Below are positions 26,352 to 35,184 of a stretch of 64,000 bases of DNA, in pieces. Source of the stretch: Defluviibacillus sp043739385 (GTDB taxonomy: Bacteria > Pseudomonadota > Gammaproteobacteria > Burkholderiales > Burkholderiaceae_C). The notes under the pieces are model-generated. The model had not been told where the DNA came from and did not search any database. It saw nothing but the letters and a program-made list of their open reading frames with translations. A program made the position numbers and the translations under genes. Positions within the stretch are counted from its first letter, which is position 1. Every line of letters starts with the position of its first letter. The DNA is taken from NCBI GenBank assembly GCA_043739385.1, contig JAYUED010000027.1, forward strand, positions 62,001 to 126,000, given 5' to 3'.

Positions 26352-27935
26352 ATGCAAACCGTTTCTCTCAAAACCTCTCGCTTGGTCTTGGCTCTGGTTG
26401 CCTCTGGCGTTATTGGCGGGGCTGGTGCCTCGTTCGTACAAACGCATATGGCGCATGCAGCAATCTCTGCCGAAGCGACGGCCAACGCCAGTCCCGTGTT
26501 CAGCACAGGTACCAGTAACGTAAGCGCCATCACCGCCCCCGATTTCTCTCAAATCACGGCCCGCTACGGTGCAGCGGTGGTCAACATCAGCGTTACCGGC
26601 TCTGCCAAACGGGGTGCAAGTGGCGATGATGATGAGGAAACCGCCGAAGCATCCCCCGAACAGCGCGCTGATCCCCGTGGCGATCAGTTTGGCAATGACC
26701 CCTTCTTTGAGTTTTTCCGCCGCTTCCAGCAAGGCCAAAACGGCCAAGCCATGCCTGGGCAGCGTGGTCAACGGAGTCCTCAGGCGAGCAACGTGCCCAC
26801 CCACGGCCAAGGCTCAGGCTTTATCGTCAGTGCTGACGGCATCATCCTGACCAACGCTCATGTGGTGCGCGATGCCAAAGAGGTGATCGTCAAATTAACT
26901 GACCGCCGTGAGTTCCGTGCCAAAGTGCTAGGTTCTGACCCTAAAACTGACGTAGCAGTGCTCAAAATTGCAGCTACTGATTTGCCGACTGTCGTGATTG
27001 GCAATGACCGTGACCTGCGCGTTGGCGAATGGGTGCTGGCGATCGGCTCACCTTATGGTTTCGAGAACAGCGTGACAGCGGGTGTCGTCAGCGCCAAGGG
27101 CCGTTCGCTGCCTAACGATAACTTTGTACCCTTCATTCAGACCGATGTGGCGGTGAACCCTGGAAATTCGGGCGGGCCGCTGTTCAATGTCCGGGGTGAG
27201 GTTATAGGTATCAATTCGCAAATCTACAGCCGCAGCGGCGGCTACCAAGGCTTGTCGTTTGCGATTCCGATGAACGTGGCGATCCGTATCAAAGACCAAA
27301 TTGTGGCCACAGGTAGCGCGCAGCACGCCAAACTGGGCGTACAAATCCAGAGCGTAGACCAGACGTTGGCTGATTCATTCAAGCTCGAAAAACCTCAAGG
27401 TGCGTTGATTGCCAGCGTGCAAAAGGGTAGCCCAGGCGAGCAAGCAGGCCTGCAAGCGGGCGACATCGTGGCGCAAGTGAACGGGCAGCCGGTGATTGCT
27501 GCCAATGATTTGTCCAACCTGATCGGAATGCTTGCACCGGGCCAAAAGGTGTCATTGCAAGTCTGGCGCGAAGGCCACATGCAAACCCTACAAGCTACGC
27601 TGGGTAACGCCAATGACAAGGTTGCCAAAGCCGATGCTGGTGCAGCGGATGCAGGTAAAGGCAAGCTGGGCCTCGCTTTACGGCCTTTGGAGCCTCAAGA
27701 GCGTCGTCAAGTGGGAGGCTCTGTGGCGGCAGGGGGCGGGTTGGTGATTGAAGACGCTACTGGTCCCGCTGCGAACGCAGGGGTGCAGGCCGGCGATGTG
27801 TTGATTTCGATCAACGGCACAGCCGTCAAAAATGTGGAGCAAGTGCGTGCACTGGTGGCGGCGTCTGCCAAATCAGTCGCACTGCTGATTCAACGTGGAG
27901 AGGACAAGATATTCATTCCAGTGCGCTTGGGGTAA
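26352..27935 (+). CDS. DegP/DegQ (MucD)-type periplasmic serine protease
   Basis: Do-family HtrA protease of 527 aa. It has a signal peptide (about 1-36, ending MAHA), a low-complexity, Gly/Gln-rich LA-loop region (about 85-150) and a trypsin-like domain with the complete triad H170, D200 and S273 (GNSGGP). Two PDZ domains follow (about 305-395 and 430-520). It degrades or refolds damaged envelope proteins. The upstream box links it to the preceding two-component pair, and the ATG is preceded by AGGAG. Confidence 0.93.
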   Translation: MQTVSLKTSRLVLALVASGVIGGAGASFVQTHMAHAAISAEATANASPVFSTGTSNVSAITAPDFSQITARYGAAVVNISVTGSAKRGASGDDDEETAEASPEQRADPRGDQFGNDPFFEFFRRFQQGQNGQAMPGQRGQRSPQASNVPTHGQGSGFIVSADGIILTNAHVVRDAKEVIVKLTDRREFRAKVLGSDPKTDVAVLKIAATDLPTVVIGNDRDLRVGEWVLAIGSPYGFENSVTAGVVSAKGRSLPNDNFVPFIQTDVAVNPGNSGGPLFNVRGEVIGINSQIYSRSGGYQGLSFAIPMNVAIRIKDQIVATGSAQHAKLGVQIQSVDQTLADSFKLEKPQGALIASVQKGSPGEQAGLQAGDIVAQVNGQPVIAANDLSNLIGMLAPGQKVSLQVWREGHMQTLQATLGNANDKVAKADAGAADAGKGKLGLALRPLEPQERRQVGGSVAAGGGLVIEDATGPAANAGVQAGDVLISINGTAVKNVEQVRALVAASAKSVALLIQRGEDKIFIPVRLG

Positions 27936-27958
27936 CACGATGATCAACTTGGTTGAAC

Positions 27959-27973
27959 TGCACTTTAAGTGCA
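27959..27973. promoter_or_regulatory. Palindrome downstream of the protease gene
   Basis: TGCACTT and AAGTGCA flank a single T in a 15-bp symmetrical element 24 bp after the protease stop. Part of it (GTGCACTT) recurs at about 28050, before the serine hydrolase gene. It may be an operator; nothing else supports this. Confidence 0.3.
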
Positions 27974-28020
27974 CTCTGGTTACTTGTAACAAATGTCACT
28001 AGAGCGACTTCTTGCGTAAC

Positions 28021-28045
28021 CCTTTCAGGGTGTTCACTCTGAAGG
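28021..28045 (+). other. Hairpin without T-tract between the protease and hydrolase genes
   Basis: Seven base pairs (28022-28028 with 28039-28045, one G-U) close a 10-nt loop. The lack of a T run means it is weak as an intrinsic terminator. Confidence 0.3.
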
Positions 28046-28102
28046 ATTAGTGCACTTGCCTCCACCATGGACCCTCTTACTTTTTAAGGTGACAGGCACT
28101 CC

Positions 28103-29419
28103 ATGGTTGCAAAATTTATCCTCAAATCAAGTGCCGCTGCTGCCAAACTGGCTGTGGCGGCACTTTGTTGCGCTGGTCTTCAGGCTGTAGCGCAAACGCC
28201 TTCATTACCCGCACCTGATGCGGTAGCGCTGGACAAGCTGGGCTACATGAGTACCTTTCCCCCCACGGCAGAGCAGCGGGTTGACCTGACCAATTCGTAC
28301 AAATACCCGCAATTGCGCTGGACGATGCAGCACCTGCGCGAGCTGGTGCCAACCCATAATATTCGCCATGGCAACGCCCCTGTCGCGGTACTGCCCACGG
28401 CGCTTAAACCGCTGGGTGCGGTGGTATTTGAGGACGACAAGGGTAAAAATATCACCGTAGACGATTGGCTCAAAACGACGTACACCGACGCCATCGTCGT
28501 GCTGCACAAGGGCCGCGTGGTGTTTGAGCGCTATGACAACCAGATGCAGCCCAGCACCCCGCATCTGCTATTTTCCGTCACCAAATCGTTCACAGGGTTG
28601 ATGGCGGCCCAACTCGTTCACAACGGCAAACTTGACCCTGACGCGCTGGTAACTAAATATATCCCCGAGCTGGCTGACAGCGCCTGGGGTGACATGAAGG
28701 TGCGCGACGTTATGGACATGACAGGCGCCGTGCGCTTTCGCGAGGTCTACACCGACCCCACGACCGAGATTTTTGGCTACAGCTGGGCCAGCGGCTTGCT
28801 ACCCCGTCCACCGGGTTACCAGGGCAGCACCAACATCTATGACTTTCTGAAAACGCTCAAAAAGGAAGGTGAGCATGGCACCAACTTCGTCTACCGCACG
28901 GTGCACTCCGAGGTGCTGGGCTGGCTGGTTTCGCGCGTCTCGGGCAAGCATTGGGCCGAGTTGATGAGCCAAGACGTCTGGCAAAAACTAGGTATGGAAG
29001 AAGACGCCTATGTGATGGTCGATTCAACCGGTACACCGTTGCAGGGTGCAGGTCTGAATGCCACGGCGCGGGATTTGGCCCGGTTTGGTGAGATGCTGCG
29101 GCTGGATGGCCGTTTTAACGGTCAAAAAATCTTTGACAAAGCCGTACTTGACGATTTACGCAAAGGCGGCGACCGCGAGAAGTTCAAGTCCCCTCTAACC
29201 GCTTTCCGCCCCGGTTACAGCTATCACAACCAGTGGTGGGTGCTACACAATGCAGACGGTGCGTTTGAAGCGTCTGGCATCCATGGCCAGATGATTCATA
29301 TCAACCCAGCGGCAGAGATGGTAGTTATCAAACTGTCATCCCATCCCGTCGCGGGTGCTGGATTCACCCATCCGCTGACACTGCGGGCTTGGGACGCTTT
29401 GGCAAAGGCTGTACGTTAG
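28103..29419 (+). CDS. Class C beta-lactamase-fold serine hydrolase, NylB-like
   Basis: 438-aa secreted hydrolase with a signal peptide (about 1-30, ending AVAQ). The catalytic S158-xx-K161 lies in LLFSVTKSFTGL, a tyrosine motif in FVYRTVHSEVLGW, and the third box as HGQM in place of KTG. The arrangement and the GLNATARDLARFGEML block resemble the 6-aminohexanoate-dimer hydrolase (NylB) and esterase group more than true AmpC. Substrate unknown; an amide or ester is likely. AAGGTGA precedes the start. Confidence 0.85.
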   Translation: MVAKFILKSSAAAAKLAVAALCCAGLQAVAQTPSLPAPDAVALDKLGYMSTFPPTAEQRVDLTNSYKYPQLRWTMQHLRELVPTHNIRHGNAPVAVLPTALKPLGAVVFEDDKGKNITVDDWLKTTYTDAIVVLHKGRVVFERYDNQMQPSTPHLLFSVTKSFTGLMAAQLVHNGKLDPDALVTKYIPELADSAWGDMKVRDVMDMTGAVRFREVYTDPTTEIFGYSWASGLLPRPPGYQGSTNIYDFLKTLKKEGEHGTNFVYRTVHSEVLGWLVSRVSGKHWAELMSQDVWQKLGMEEDAYVMVDSTGTPLQGAGLNATARDLARFGEMLRLDGRFNGQKIFDKAVLDDLRKGGDREKFKSPLTAFRPGYSYHNQWWVLHNADGAFEASGIHGQMIHINPAAEMVVIKLSSHPVAGAGFTHPLTLRAWDALAKAVR

Positions 29420-29454
29420 GCTATGCGCTATGCGCTAGGCGGTGTAGGTACCGA

Positions 29455-30459
29455 TCAAGGTGGAGTGCTGGAGTCTTGGGCATAGCTTGCTTGCCATGCA
29501 GCTACACCCCAAGCCAGCTGTTCGCTGACGGTTCGCTTGGATTCTGATGCCTGACCCAGACCTAGGGTGAAAAGCGCAGCTGAAAGCGCCTGCCCTGGGT
29601 CATGCAGCTCCAAAGCGGTAGCGCCGTTTTGCTTTGACAGCTTTTCGCCATTCAGCCCCAGTACCAGCGGTGTGTGAAGGTATTGCGGTGTTGGCAAGCC
29701 CAGCGCGCGCTGCAGCAGGATTTGGCGAGCGGTGTTGTCTGCCAAATCCTCACCACGCACCACATGGGTGATGTGCTGCTCAGCGTCGTCGACAACTACG
29801 GCGAGTTGGTAAGCCCACAAGCCATCAGCGCGCTTGAGAACGAAGTCGCCTACATCAGTTGCTACGTCTTGGTCCTGGTGCCCGAGGCGGCGGTCACACC
29901 AGTGCAATTTTTCTGCACTATTAATTGCATACAAGGACGACGAAGGCTGCGTTGTGGGCCGATTCGCCTCAAAATTTTCCACTTTAAAGCGCCAAGCCCG
30001 TGCAGAGCGACCCAGCAGGCCGTTGCGGCAGGTGCCAGGGTAAACCGGCTCCGCGTGGCGTTGGTGCGCAATGCCTTGAGTCGCTAAAGCGTTGGCAATG
30101 TCTTTGCGAGAGCAGGCGCAGCCGTAGGCTTTGCCGGTCGCGATGAAGTGGTCCAGCGCAGCTTGGTAATGCAGGTTGCGCTGTGACTGGTAGGTCGGTG
30201 GCTCATCGGATACCAGACCACAAATGGCAAGCTGATTGAGGATGATTGCTGCTGCACCGGGAATGCAGCGCTGTATATCCACGTCTTCAATGCGCACCAG
30301 CCAGCGCCCGCCAAGGGCGCGTGCATCAAGCCAACTGGCAAGGGCTGCCACCAACGATCCAGCGTGCAAGGGGCCAGTAGGGGAAGGGGCAAACCTTCCG
30401 GTGTACTGGCCACTGTAGAGACCTGTATCAATGGTGGCTTGGGTGGATTGGCTCGACAA
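29455..30459 (-). CDS. gluQ: Glutamyl-Q tRNA(Asp) synthetase
   Basis: 334-aa paralogue of glutamyl-tRNA synthetase without the anticodon-binding domain. It attaches glutamate to queuosine in the anticodon of tRNA(Asp). Seen here: the HIGH-equivalent GRFAPSPTGPLHAGS near 21-35, zinc ligands in YGCACSRK and YPGTC, VVRGEDL, and the KMSKS-equivalent KLSKQNGA. The C-terminus is about 25 residues longer than E. coli YadB. It stands alone on the minus strand. Confidence 0.94.
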   Translation of the reverse strand: MSSQSTQATIDTGLYSGQYTGRFAPSPTGPLHAGSLVAALASWLDARALGGRWLVRIEDVDIQRCIPGAAAIILNQLAICGLVSDEPPTYQSQRNLHYQAALDHFIATGKAYGCACSRKDIANALATQGIAHQRHAEPVYPGTCRNGLLGRSARAWRFKVENFEANRPTTQPSSSLYAINSAEKLHWCDRRLGHQDQDVATDVGDFVLKRADGLWAYQLAVVVDDAEQHITHVVRGEDLADNTARQILLQRALGLPTPQYLHTPLVLGLNGEKLSKQNGATALELHDPGQALSAALFTLGLGQASESKRTVSEQLAWGVAAWQASYAQDSSTPP

Positions 30460-30496
30460 GTCAGGTCAAGTCAAATGAACAAATGAACAAATGCAA

Positions 30497-31567
30497 TTAC
30501 TTGACCACTGCCAGTGCCAACTCCAGGCCAGACACAAACGCATCTTCCACCCGGTGTCCAATGCACCAGTCGCCCGCGACGCCAATGCCCGAGCGGGCAT
30601 CCCACAAATGGGTCTTGCCTAGCGGTTTAAAGGTTTTTGCGTAGCGCCAGCGGTGAACCGCTGCAAAACCAGGCTCTGCGCGGATACCCGTGACTTCACC
30701 AAAGGCTTTGAGCAGCTTTGCTTGCACGCGTGCGGGAGCGTCTTCGAGGTGTTCTTGCGACCATGCTGCACTGGCTTGTACAGTCCAACGCTCAATCTGG
30801 GTACGCCCCGGCTTGGACGATTCACGGGCCACCCAGGCAATGCGATGGTGGGTGCTGAGCGCGGCGTTCCATTGGGGCCCGAGGTGGGCCAGATTGGGCT
30901 GGCTTGCGTTGGGGAAGGCCAGCATCAGCGTCCAGCAAGGGGCGACTTCAACGGCTTCAATCTGCTTGGACAAAGCGGCTGCGAGCTTGGATGTTTTAAG
31001 TAGACCGTGCGCTTGCACGCTAGGGAGGGCGAGGATGACAGCGTCAAAACCTGAGTAAACATGGCTGCTGTCAGCCGCACCTGTAGTGCGAAGTTGCCAG
31101 CGTTGGCCGTTCAACGGATCGCGTTCGATTTTGACGACCTTGGTTTCCAAAACTACCGCTTCTGCGTGACCAGACTGCTGGGCCAAGGGCGCGGCCCATG
31201 CTTTGACTAGGCCATTCATACCGGGGGTAGCTACCCAGTGTTGCTGGGGCGTGGGCAGCGCCGCTTCGGCCACACGACCTAATGCGTCCAGCACGCGAAT
31301 AGCATTGGCGCTCCAGGGCTTGCAAATTTTTGGGGTGGTCTTCAGTGCGGTAGCAAATCGATCATCGCGCACAGTGAAGTACTGGGTGCCGTGATCAAAC
31401 GAGCCAAATGACGTGCTGCGGGTAGACATGCGCCCGCCAACGCCACGGCTTTTCTCAAATACGGTCACTTGGTGCCCCGCTTGAACCAGCGTGCGGGCAC
31501 ACGTGATGCCGGCCATACCGGCACCGATGATGGCAATATTCTGGCCAATGTGCGGGTTTTTAGGCAT
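30497..31567 (-). CDS. FAD-dependent amine oxidase/renalase-like oxidoreductase
   Basis: 356-aa flavoprotein with an N-terminal Rossmann FAD motif (IIGAGMAGITCA, G15-G20), then the FEKSRGVGGRMSTR block and a C-terminal GIGVAGDWCIGHRVEDAFVSG segment that closes the FAD site. This is the renalase-like NAD(P)/FAD group, often seen with photolyase-type or gluQ genes in proteobacteria. The ATG at 31567 has AAGGAG 8 bp upstream. The longer open frame to 31663 lacks family similarity. The natural substrate is unknown. Confidence 0.87.
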   Translation of the reverse strand: MPKNPHIGQNIAIIGAGMAGITCARTLVQAGHQVTVFEKSRGVGGRMSTRSTSFGSFDHGTQYFTVRDDRFATALKTTPKICKPWSANAIRVLDALGRVAEAALPTPQQHWVATPGMNGLVKAWAAPLAQQSGHAEAVVLETKVVKIERDPLNGQRWQLRTTGAADSSHVYSGFDAVILALPSVQAHGLLKTSKLAAALSKQIEAVEVAPCWTLMLAFPNASQPNLAHLGPQWNAALSTHHRIAWVARESSKPGRTQIERWTVQASAAWSQEHLEDAPARVQAKLLKAFGEVTGIRAEPGFAAVHRWRYAKTFKPLGKTHLWDARSGIGVAGDWCIGHRVEDAFVSGLELALAVVK

Positions 31568-31693
31568 GAGGATGCTCCTTGTTGTGTGTTGTGCTGTGTT
31601 GTTGATGCAGCGAATAAATGACGGTTCAATGACGACCGCTTCATGTGGCACTGTACACGGCAAGTCATGGGGACGGCCTCAACATAAACCCCT

Positions 31694-32647
31694 CTATGGA
31701 ATTTCACGCTGTCCCAGTAGTGCGGCGCGCGTTTTTACACTGCTCAATTGCTGCAACCACCATTGCAAGGCTTTGCCATGGGTAGTGCTGGGATTGTCTA
31801 GCCAGGCATAGCTGGCGCTGCCCTCAAGCGCACTGCGTTTGACGCGTTTGACGACCAGTCGCCCGGTGTCGATGTACGGTTGTGCCAGGTAGTCAGGCAC
31901 CGAGCCACCGCCCAAGCCACGCAGTTGGGCTTCGAGTTTGGCGGACATGGTGGCTACCGTGAACACGTCTTGGCCACCCAGCAGGCCTACGGTCATACCG
32001 TTACCGCGCTGTATGGAGTCGGCAACTGCAACGCCTCGGTACTGGCGGAGCAATGTGTCGTCCAGCGGTTCGGGCGCCTGGGCCAATGGGTGATGTGGGG
32101 CCACTACATAGACGAACTTGATACGGCCTAGCGGCAGGCTGCGCATGCCCACCATCGGCCCGGGTTCCAGCACCACGCCAATGGCCAAATCGGCTTGGCC
32201 TGAGGTCAGTGCCTCTAAAGTGCCTGAGAGTGTTTCTTCTCGCAGTTTGATGCGTGTCGGCGGATTGAGCGCAAAGAACGCTTCACACAGCTCCATCATG
32301 GGTGTACGTGAGATGGCACCATCTACCGCAATAGTCAGCTGTGGCTCCCAGCCGGTGGCGACGCGCTTGACGCGGTTAGCCACGGCGTCAATCTCAGTGA
32401 GCAGGCGCGTGCCTTCACGCAGCAGCTCAGCCCCGGCTACGGTCAGGCGGGCTTGGCGCGAGCTGCGGTCAAACAGCAGCACGTCTAACGCATCTTCCAT
32501 TTGGCGGATGCGGTAGGTGAGGGCGCTGGGCACCTGTCCCAAACTGCGGGCGGCGGCAGCAAAGCTGCCAGTTTTGGCGATGACTTGCAGCATTGCCAGT
32601 GCCTCGGGTGTCAAGACATCGCGAGGTGTGGGTGTAGCGCTGCTCAT
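31694..32647 (-). CDS. LysR-family transcriptional regulator
   Basis: 317-aa regulator with a helix-turn-helix near residues 12-72 (MLQVIAKTGSFAAAARSLGQVPSALTYR, a common YhjC-like start) and a substrate-binding domain (about 100-300). It is divergent from a pirin gene across 144 bp that contains two symmetrical elements. By the usual LysR logic it should regulate that pirin-flavodoxin-pirin set and itself. The inducer is unknown; an aromatic or quinone-type signal is a guess from the neighbours. Confidence 0.88.
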   Translation of the reverse strand: MSSATPTPRDVLTPEALAMLQVIAKTGSFAAAARSLGQVPSALTYRIRQMEDALDVLLFDRSSRQARLTVAGAELLREGTRLLTEIDAVANRVKRVATGWEPQLTIAVDGAISRTPMMELCEAFFALNPPTRIKLREETLSGTLEALTSGQADLAIGVVLEPGPMVGMRSLPLGRIKFVYVVAPHHPLAQAPEPLDDTLLRQYRGVAVADSIQRGNGMTVGLLGGQDVFTVATMSAKLEAQLRGLGGGSVPDYLAQPYIDTGRLVVKRVKRSALEGSASYAWLDNPSTTHGKALQWWLQQLSSVKTRAALLGQREIP

Positions 32648-32661
32648 AAGGGCCTTTATTC

Positions 32662-32676
32662 TTCAAATAATTTGAA
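32662..32676. promoter_or_regulatory. LysR-type operator candidate
   Basis: TTCAAAT and ATTTGAA flank a single A, a 15-bp element of the T-N11-A type, 15 bp before the LysR start codon and between the divergent genes. Confidence 0.5.
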
Positions 32677-32699
32677 TGATGCCATCAAATAGTCAGTCT

Positions 32700-32732
32700 G
32701 TCTGAATGGGCTTTGAAGCTGAAAATTCAGAC
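32700..32732. promoter_or_regulatory. Inverted repeat between the LysR and pirin genes
   Basis: GTCTGAAT (32700-32707) and ATTCAGAC (32725-32732) are a perfect 8-bp inverted repeat with a 17-bp spacer, 60 bp before the pirin start. It may be an activation site for the regulator or for another factor. Confidence 0.4.
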
Positions 32733-32791
32733 CATAGATAGCAATGCAATGCAAAGCAAAGCGTAAAAACTTAAAGCAAAGGCAAACCATC

Positions 32792-33490
32792 ATGTTGACG
32801 TTACGCAAATCCCAAGACCGTGGCCACGCTGACCATGGCTGGCTCAAAAGTTACCACTCGTTTTCGTTTGCGGGTTACCACGACCCAGCTCACATGGGGT
32901 GGGGCAATTTGCGGGTGATTAACGAAGACCGCATTGCCCCTGGCACCGGCTTTGGTCAGCATGGGCACCGTGATATGGAAATCATCAGCTACGTGCTGTC
33001 GGGTAACTTGGCGCACAAGGACACATTGGGCAACGTCAAAGGTATTCCGCCTGGCGATGTGCAGCGCATGAGCGCAGGCACGGGGGTGCAGCACAGCGAG
33101 TTCAACCACGCGAAAGACGAGGTAACGCATTTTTTACAAATTTGGATTGAGCCGAACGTGACGGGTATTCCTGCCAGCTACGAGCAAAAGTCCTTTGATG
33201 ACGCTGAAAAGCGCGGTGCCCTGCGGCTGGTGGCCTCTCCAGACGGCGCTCAAGGCTCAGTCACGATTCATGCGGATGCGGCGCTTTATGCAGGGTTGTT
33301 TGACGGCGCGGAAGCCGCAACCTTGGCGCTAAATCCTCAGCGTAAAAGCTATGTGCACTTGGTACGTGGCGAGCTGGATGTGAACGGGCACAAGCTGGTT
33401 GCGGGCGACGCTGCTTTGCTCGATGGCGAAAGCAGTTTGGCGCTCAGTGGTGGGGTGGATGCCGAAGTGCTGGTGTTTGAATTGCATTGA
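32792..33490 (+). CDS. Pirin family protein, YhhW-like
   Basis: 232-aa bicupin nearly the same size as E. coli YhhW (231), a quercetin 2,3-dioxygenase in vitro. The start LTLRKSQDRGHADHGWLKSYHSFSF matches YhhW by memory. The iron-site residues lie in GFGQHGHRDMEI and in HSEFNHAKDEVTHFLQIW. The ATG at 32792 matches the family start; the open frame extends 16 codons upstream without similarity. It is the first gene of a set with a flavodoxin-type reductase and a second pirin. Confidence 0.9.
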   Translation: MLTLRKSQDRGHADHGWLKSYHSFSFAGYHDPAHMGWGNLRVINEDRIAPGTGFGQHGHRDMEIISYVLSGNLAHKDTLGNVKGIPPGDVQRMSAGTGVQHSEFNHAKDEVTHFLQIWIEPNVTGIPASYEQKSFDDAEKRGALRLVASPDGAQGSVTIHADAALYAGLFDGAEAATLALNPQRKSYVHLVRGELDVNGHKLVAGDAALLDGESSLALSGGVDAEVLVFELH

Positions 33491-33606
33491 GCCGCACTGA
33501 GTTGCACCTAGTGGCAAAGGTGTTGAATTAATTTCTTCGCTTTCTCTGTGCAACCTTAATTTAGTTTTTTAATCCTTAATTTTTTAATCTTTTCAAAGAA
33601 TCTTTC

Positions 33607-34161
33607 ATGTCAAAAGTCGCTGTTGTTTTTCATTCTGGCTATGGTCACACCCTGCGTATCGCCCAAGCCGTCGCTGAGGGCGCTGGCGCGCAACTCGTGG
33701 CGATCGACGCTGAAGGTAATTTGCCCGAGGGTGGCTGGGATACCTTGAACGCCGCAGACGCAATCGTCTTTGGCAGCCCTACCTATATGGGTGGTGCCAG
33801 CTGGCAGTTCAAGAAGTTTGCCGATGCTTCGTCCAAAGCATGGTTTACCCACGCTTGGAAAGACAAAGTGTTTGCCGGTTTCACCAACAGCGCTAGCTTG
33901 AATGGCGACAAGGGTTCTACCTTGAGCTATTTCGTCACGCTGGCGTCACAGCATGGCGGTCTGTGGATCAGCTTGGGCCTGATGCCCAGCAACACCAAGG
34001 CAGCGAAGCGCAATGACGTGAATAACTTGGGCGGCTCGATTGGCCTGCTGGCACAGTCCCCTTCTGATTCCAGCCCCGCAGAAATGCTGAATGGTGACTT
34101 CGAAACCGCTAAGCTATACGGTCAGCGTATTGCTACGGTCGCTACCAAGTGGCGCGCTTGA
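33607..34161 (+). CDS. Flavodoxin-like NAD(P)H:quinone oxidoreductase (WrbA-like)
   Basis: 184-aa single-domain flavodoxin-fold protein. The phosphate loop (VVFHSGYGHTLRIA, about 6-19) and the FGSPTYMGGASWQFKKF block (about 56-72), with the LGLMP strand later, mark the WrbA/flavodoxin_1 or FMN_red group. Such proteins reduce quinones by two electrons. Position between two pirins suggests a shared role in quinone or flavonoid turnover. It follows a pyrimidine- and T-rich leader of 116 bp with no strong ribosome site. Confidence 0.88.
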   Translation: MSKVAVVFHSGYGHTLRIAQAVAEGAGAQLVAIDAEGNLPEGGWDTLNAADAIVFGSPTYMGGASWQFKKFADASSKAWFTHAWKDKVFAGFTNSASLNGDKGSTLSYFVTLASQHGGLWISLGLMPSNTKAAKRNDVNNLGGSIGLLAQSPSDSSPAEMLNGDFETAKLYGQRIATVATKWRA

Positions 34162-34173
34162 TTTTGTGACAAG

Positions 34174-34192
34174 AGCGATCAGTGTGATCGCT
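34174..34192. promoter_or_regulatory. Perfect hairpin/palindrome between the flavodoxin and pirin genes
   Basis: AGCGATCA and TGATCGCT pair over 8 bp around a 3-nt loop. There is no T-tract, so an operator or an RNA processing hairpin is as likely as a terminator. Confidence 0.4.
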
Positions 34193-34227
34193 GCGATATC
34201 CGAAGTTCTATAAATGAGGAGACTGTA

Positions 34228-35184
34228 ATGGGCTTACTGCTCCAATTAGCGGGCCAATCCAAGGATTTGGGTAATGGCTTTGTCGTGCGAAGATTACTGC
34301 CATCGGCCCAACGCCAAGGTGTGGGGCCGTTTCTTCTTATGGACCACTTTGGCCCCGTTACCGTGGAGCCAGGTGTGGATCAAGATGTGCGGCCTCATCC
34401 GCATATCGGTCTGGCTACCGTTACCTACCTGTTTGAAGGCGCGATGATGCACCGCGACAGCTTGGGTATCGTTCAGCGTATTGAACCAGGCGCCATCAAT
34501 TGGATGACGGCTGGTCAGGGCATCGTGCATTCTGAACGGGTGCCAGATGATTTGCGAGACACACGGTTTGTTAACCACGGTCTGCAACTGTGGGCCGCTC
34601 TGCCACGTGAACACGAAGAAGTCGCACCTGACTTCAAGCACACCCCATCTGCTGATTTGCCAGAGGCACAGGTTGGTGATGCCTCGGTGCGGGTACTGAT
34701 TGGCACGGCATTCGGGGTCGCATCGCCTGTGGCTACCTTTACCCCCACGGTTTACCTGGACGTGAAACTGCCCGCAGGTGGTTCGTTCGTGTTGCCAGCT
34801 TTGGCGCAAGAGTTGGCTATTTACGTCGTTGGCGCTGAAGATGCGCCGGAACCCGGTGTGGCAGTGGACGGTGAACCCGTGCCCGTCCACACCTTGGCCT
34901 TGCTCACGACAGACCTTGCAACCAACTTCAACACGGTCAGCCGCATTACCAGCACCCAAGCTTGCCGTTTGATGGTGCTGGGCGGGGAAGCCTTGGATGC
35001 ACCGCGCTTTATGTGGTGGAATTTTGTTTCCAGCCGTAAACACCGTATCGCCCAAGCGGTACAAGACTGGTCAGGCCATGTGTTTGGTTATGTGGTGGGC
35101 GAAACCGAGATGATTGCTCTGCCTGAGCGTCGGGCTAAGAAAGAGCGCCGAGTCAAGACCCGACCGGCTGATCGACGGGACTAG
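34228..35184 (+). CDS. Pirin family protein
   Basis: 318-aa bicupin, longer than the first pirin. The pirin core is clear: FLLMDHFGPV, RPHPHIGLATVTYLFEG (metal-binding histidines near 53-57) and MTAGQGIVHSER. A Pirin_C cupin follows (about 155-270), with a highly basic tail (RRAKKERRVKTR). AGGAGA sits 6 bp before the ATG. Its 3' end overlaps the converging trhO gene by 32 bp. Function within the group is unsettled. Confidence 0.9.
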   Translation: MGLLLQLAGQSKDLGNGFVVRRLLPSAQRQGVGPFLLMDHFGPVTVEPGVDQDVRPHPHIGLATVTYLFEGAMMHRDSLGIVQRIEPGAINWMTAGQGIVHSERVPDDLRDTRFVNHGLQLWAALPREHEEVAPDFKHTPSADLPEAQVGDASVRVLIGTAFGVASPVATFTPTVYLDVKLPAGGSFVLPALAQELAIYVVGAEDAPEPGVAVDGEPVPVHTLALLTTDLATNFNTVSRITSTQACRLMVLGGEALDAPRFMWWNFVSSRKHRIAQAVQDWSGHVFGYVVGETEMIALPERRAKKERRVKTRPADRRD

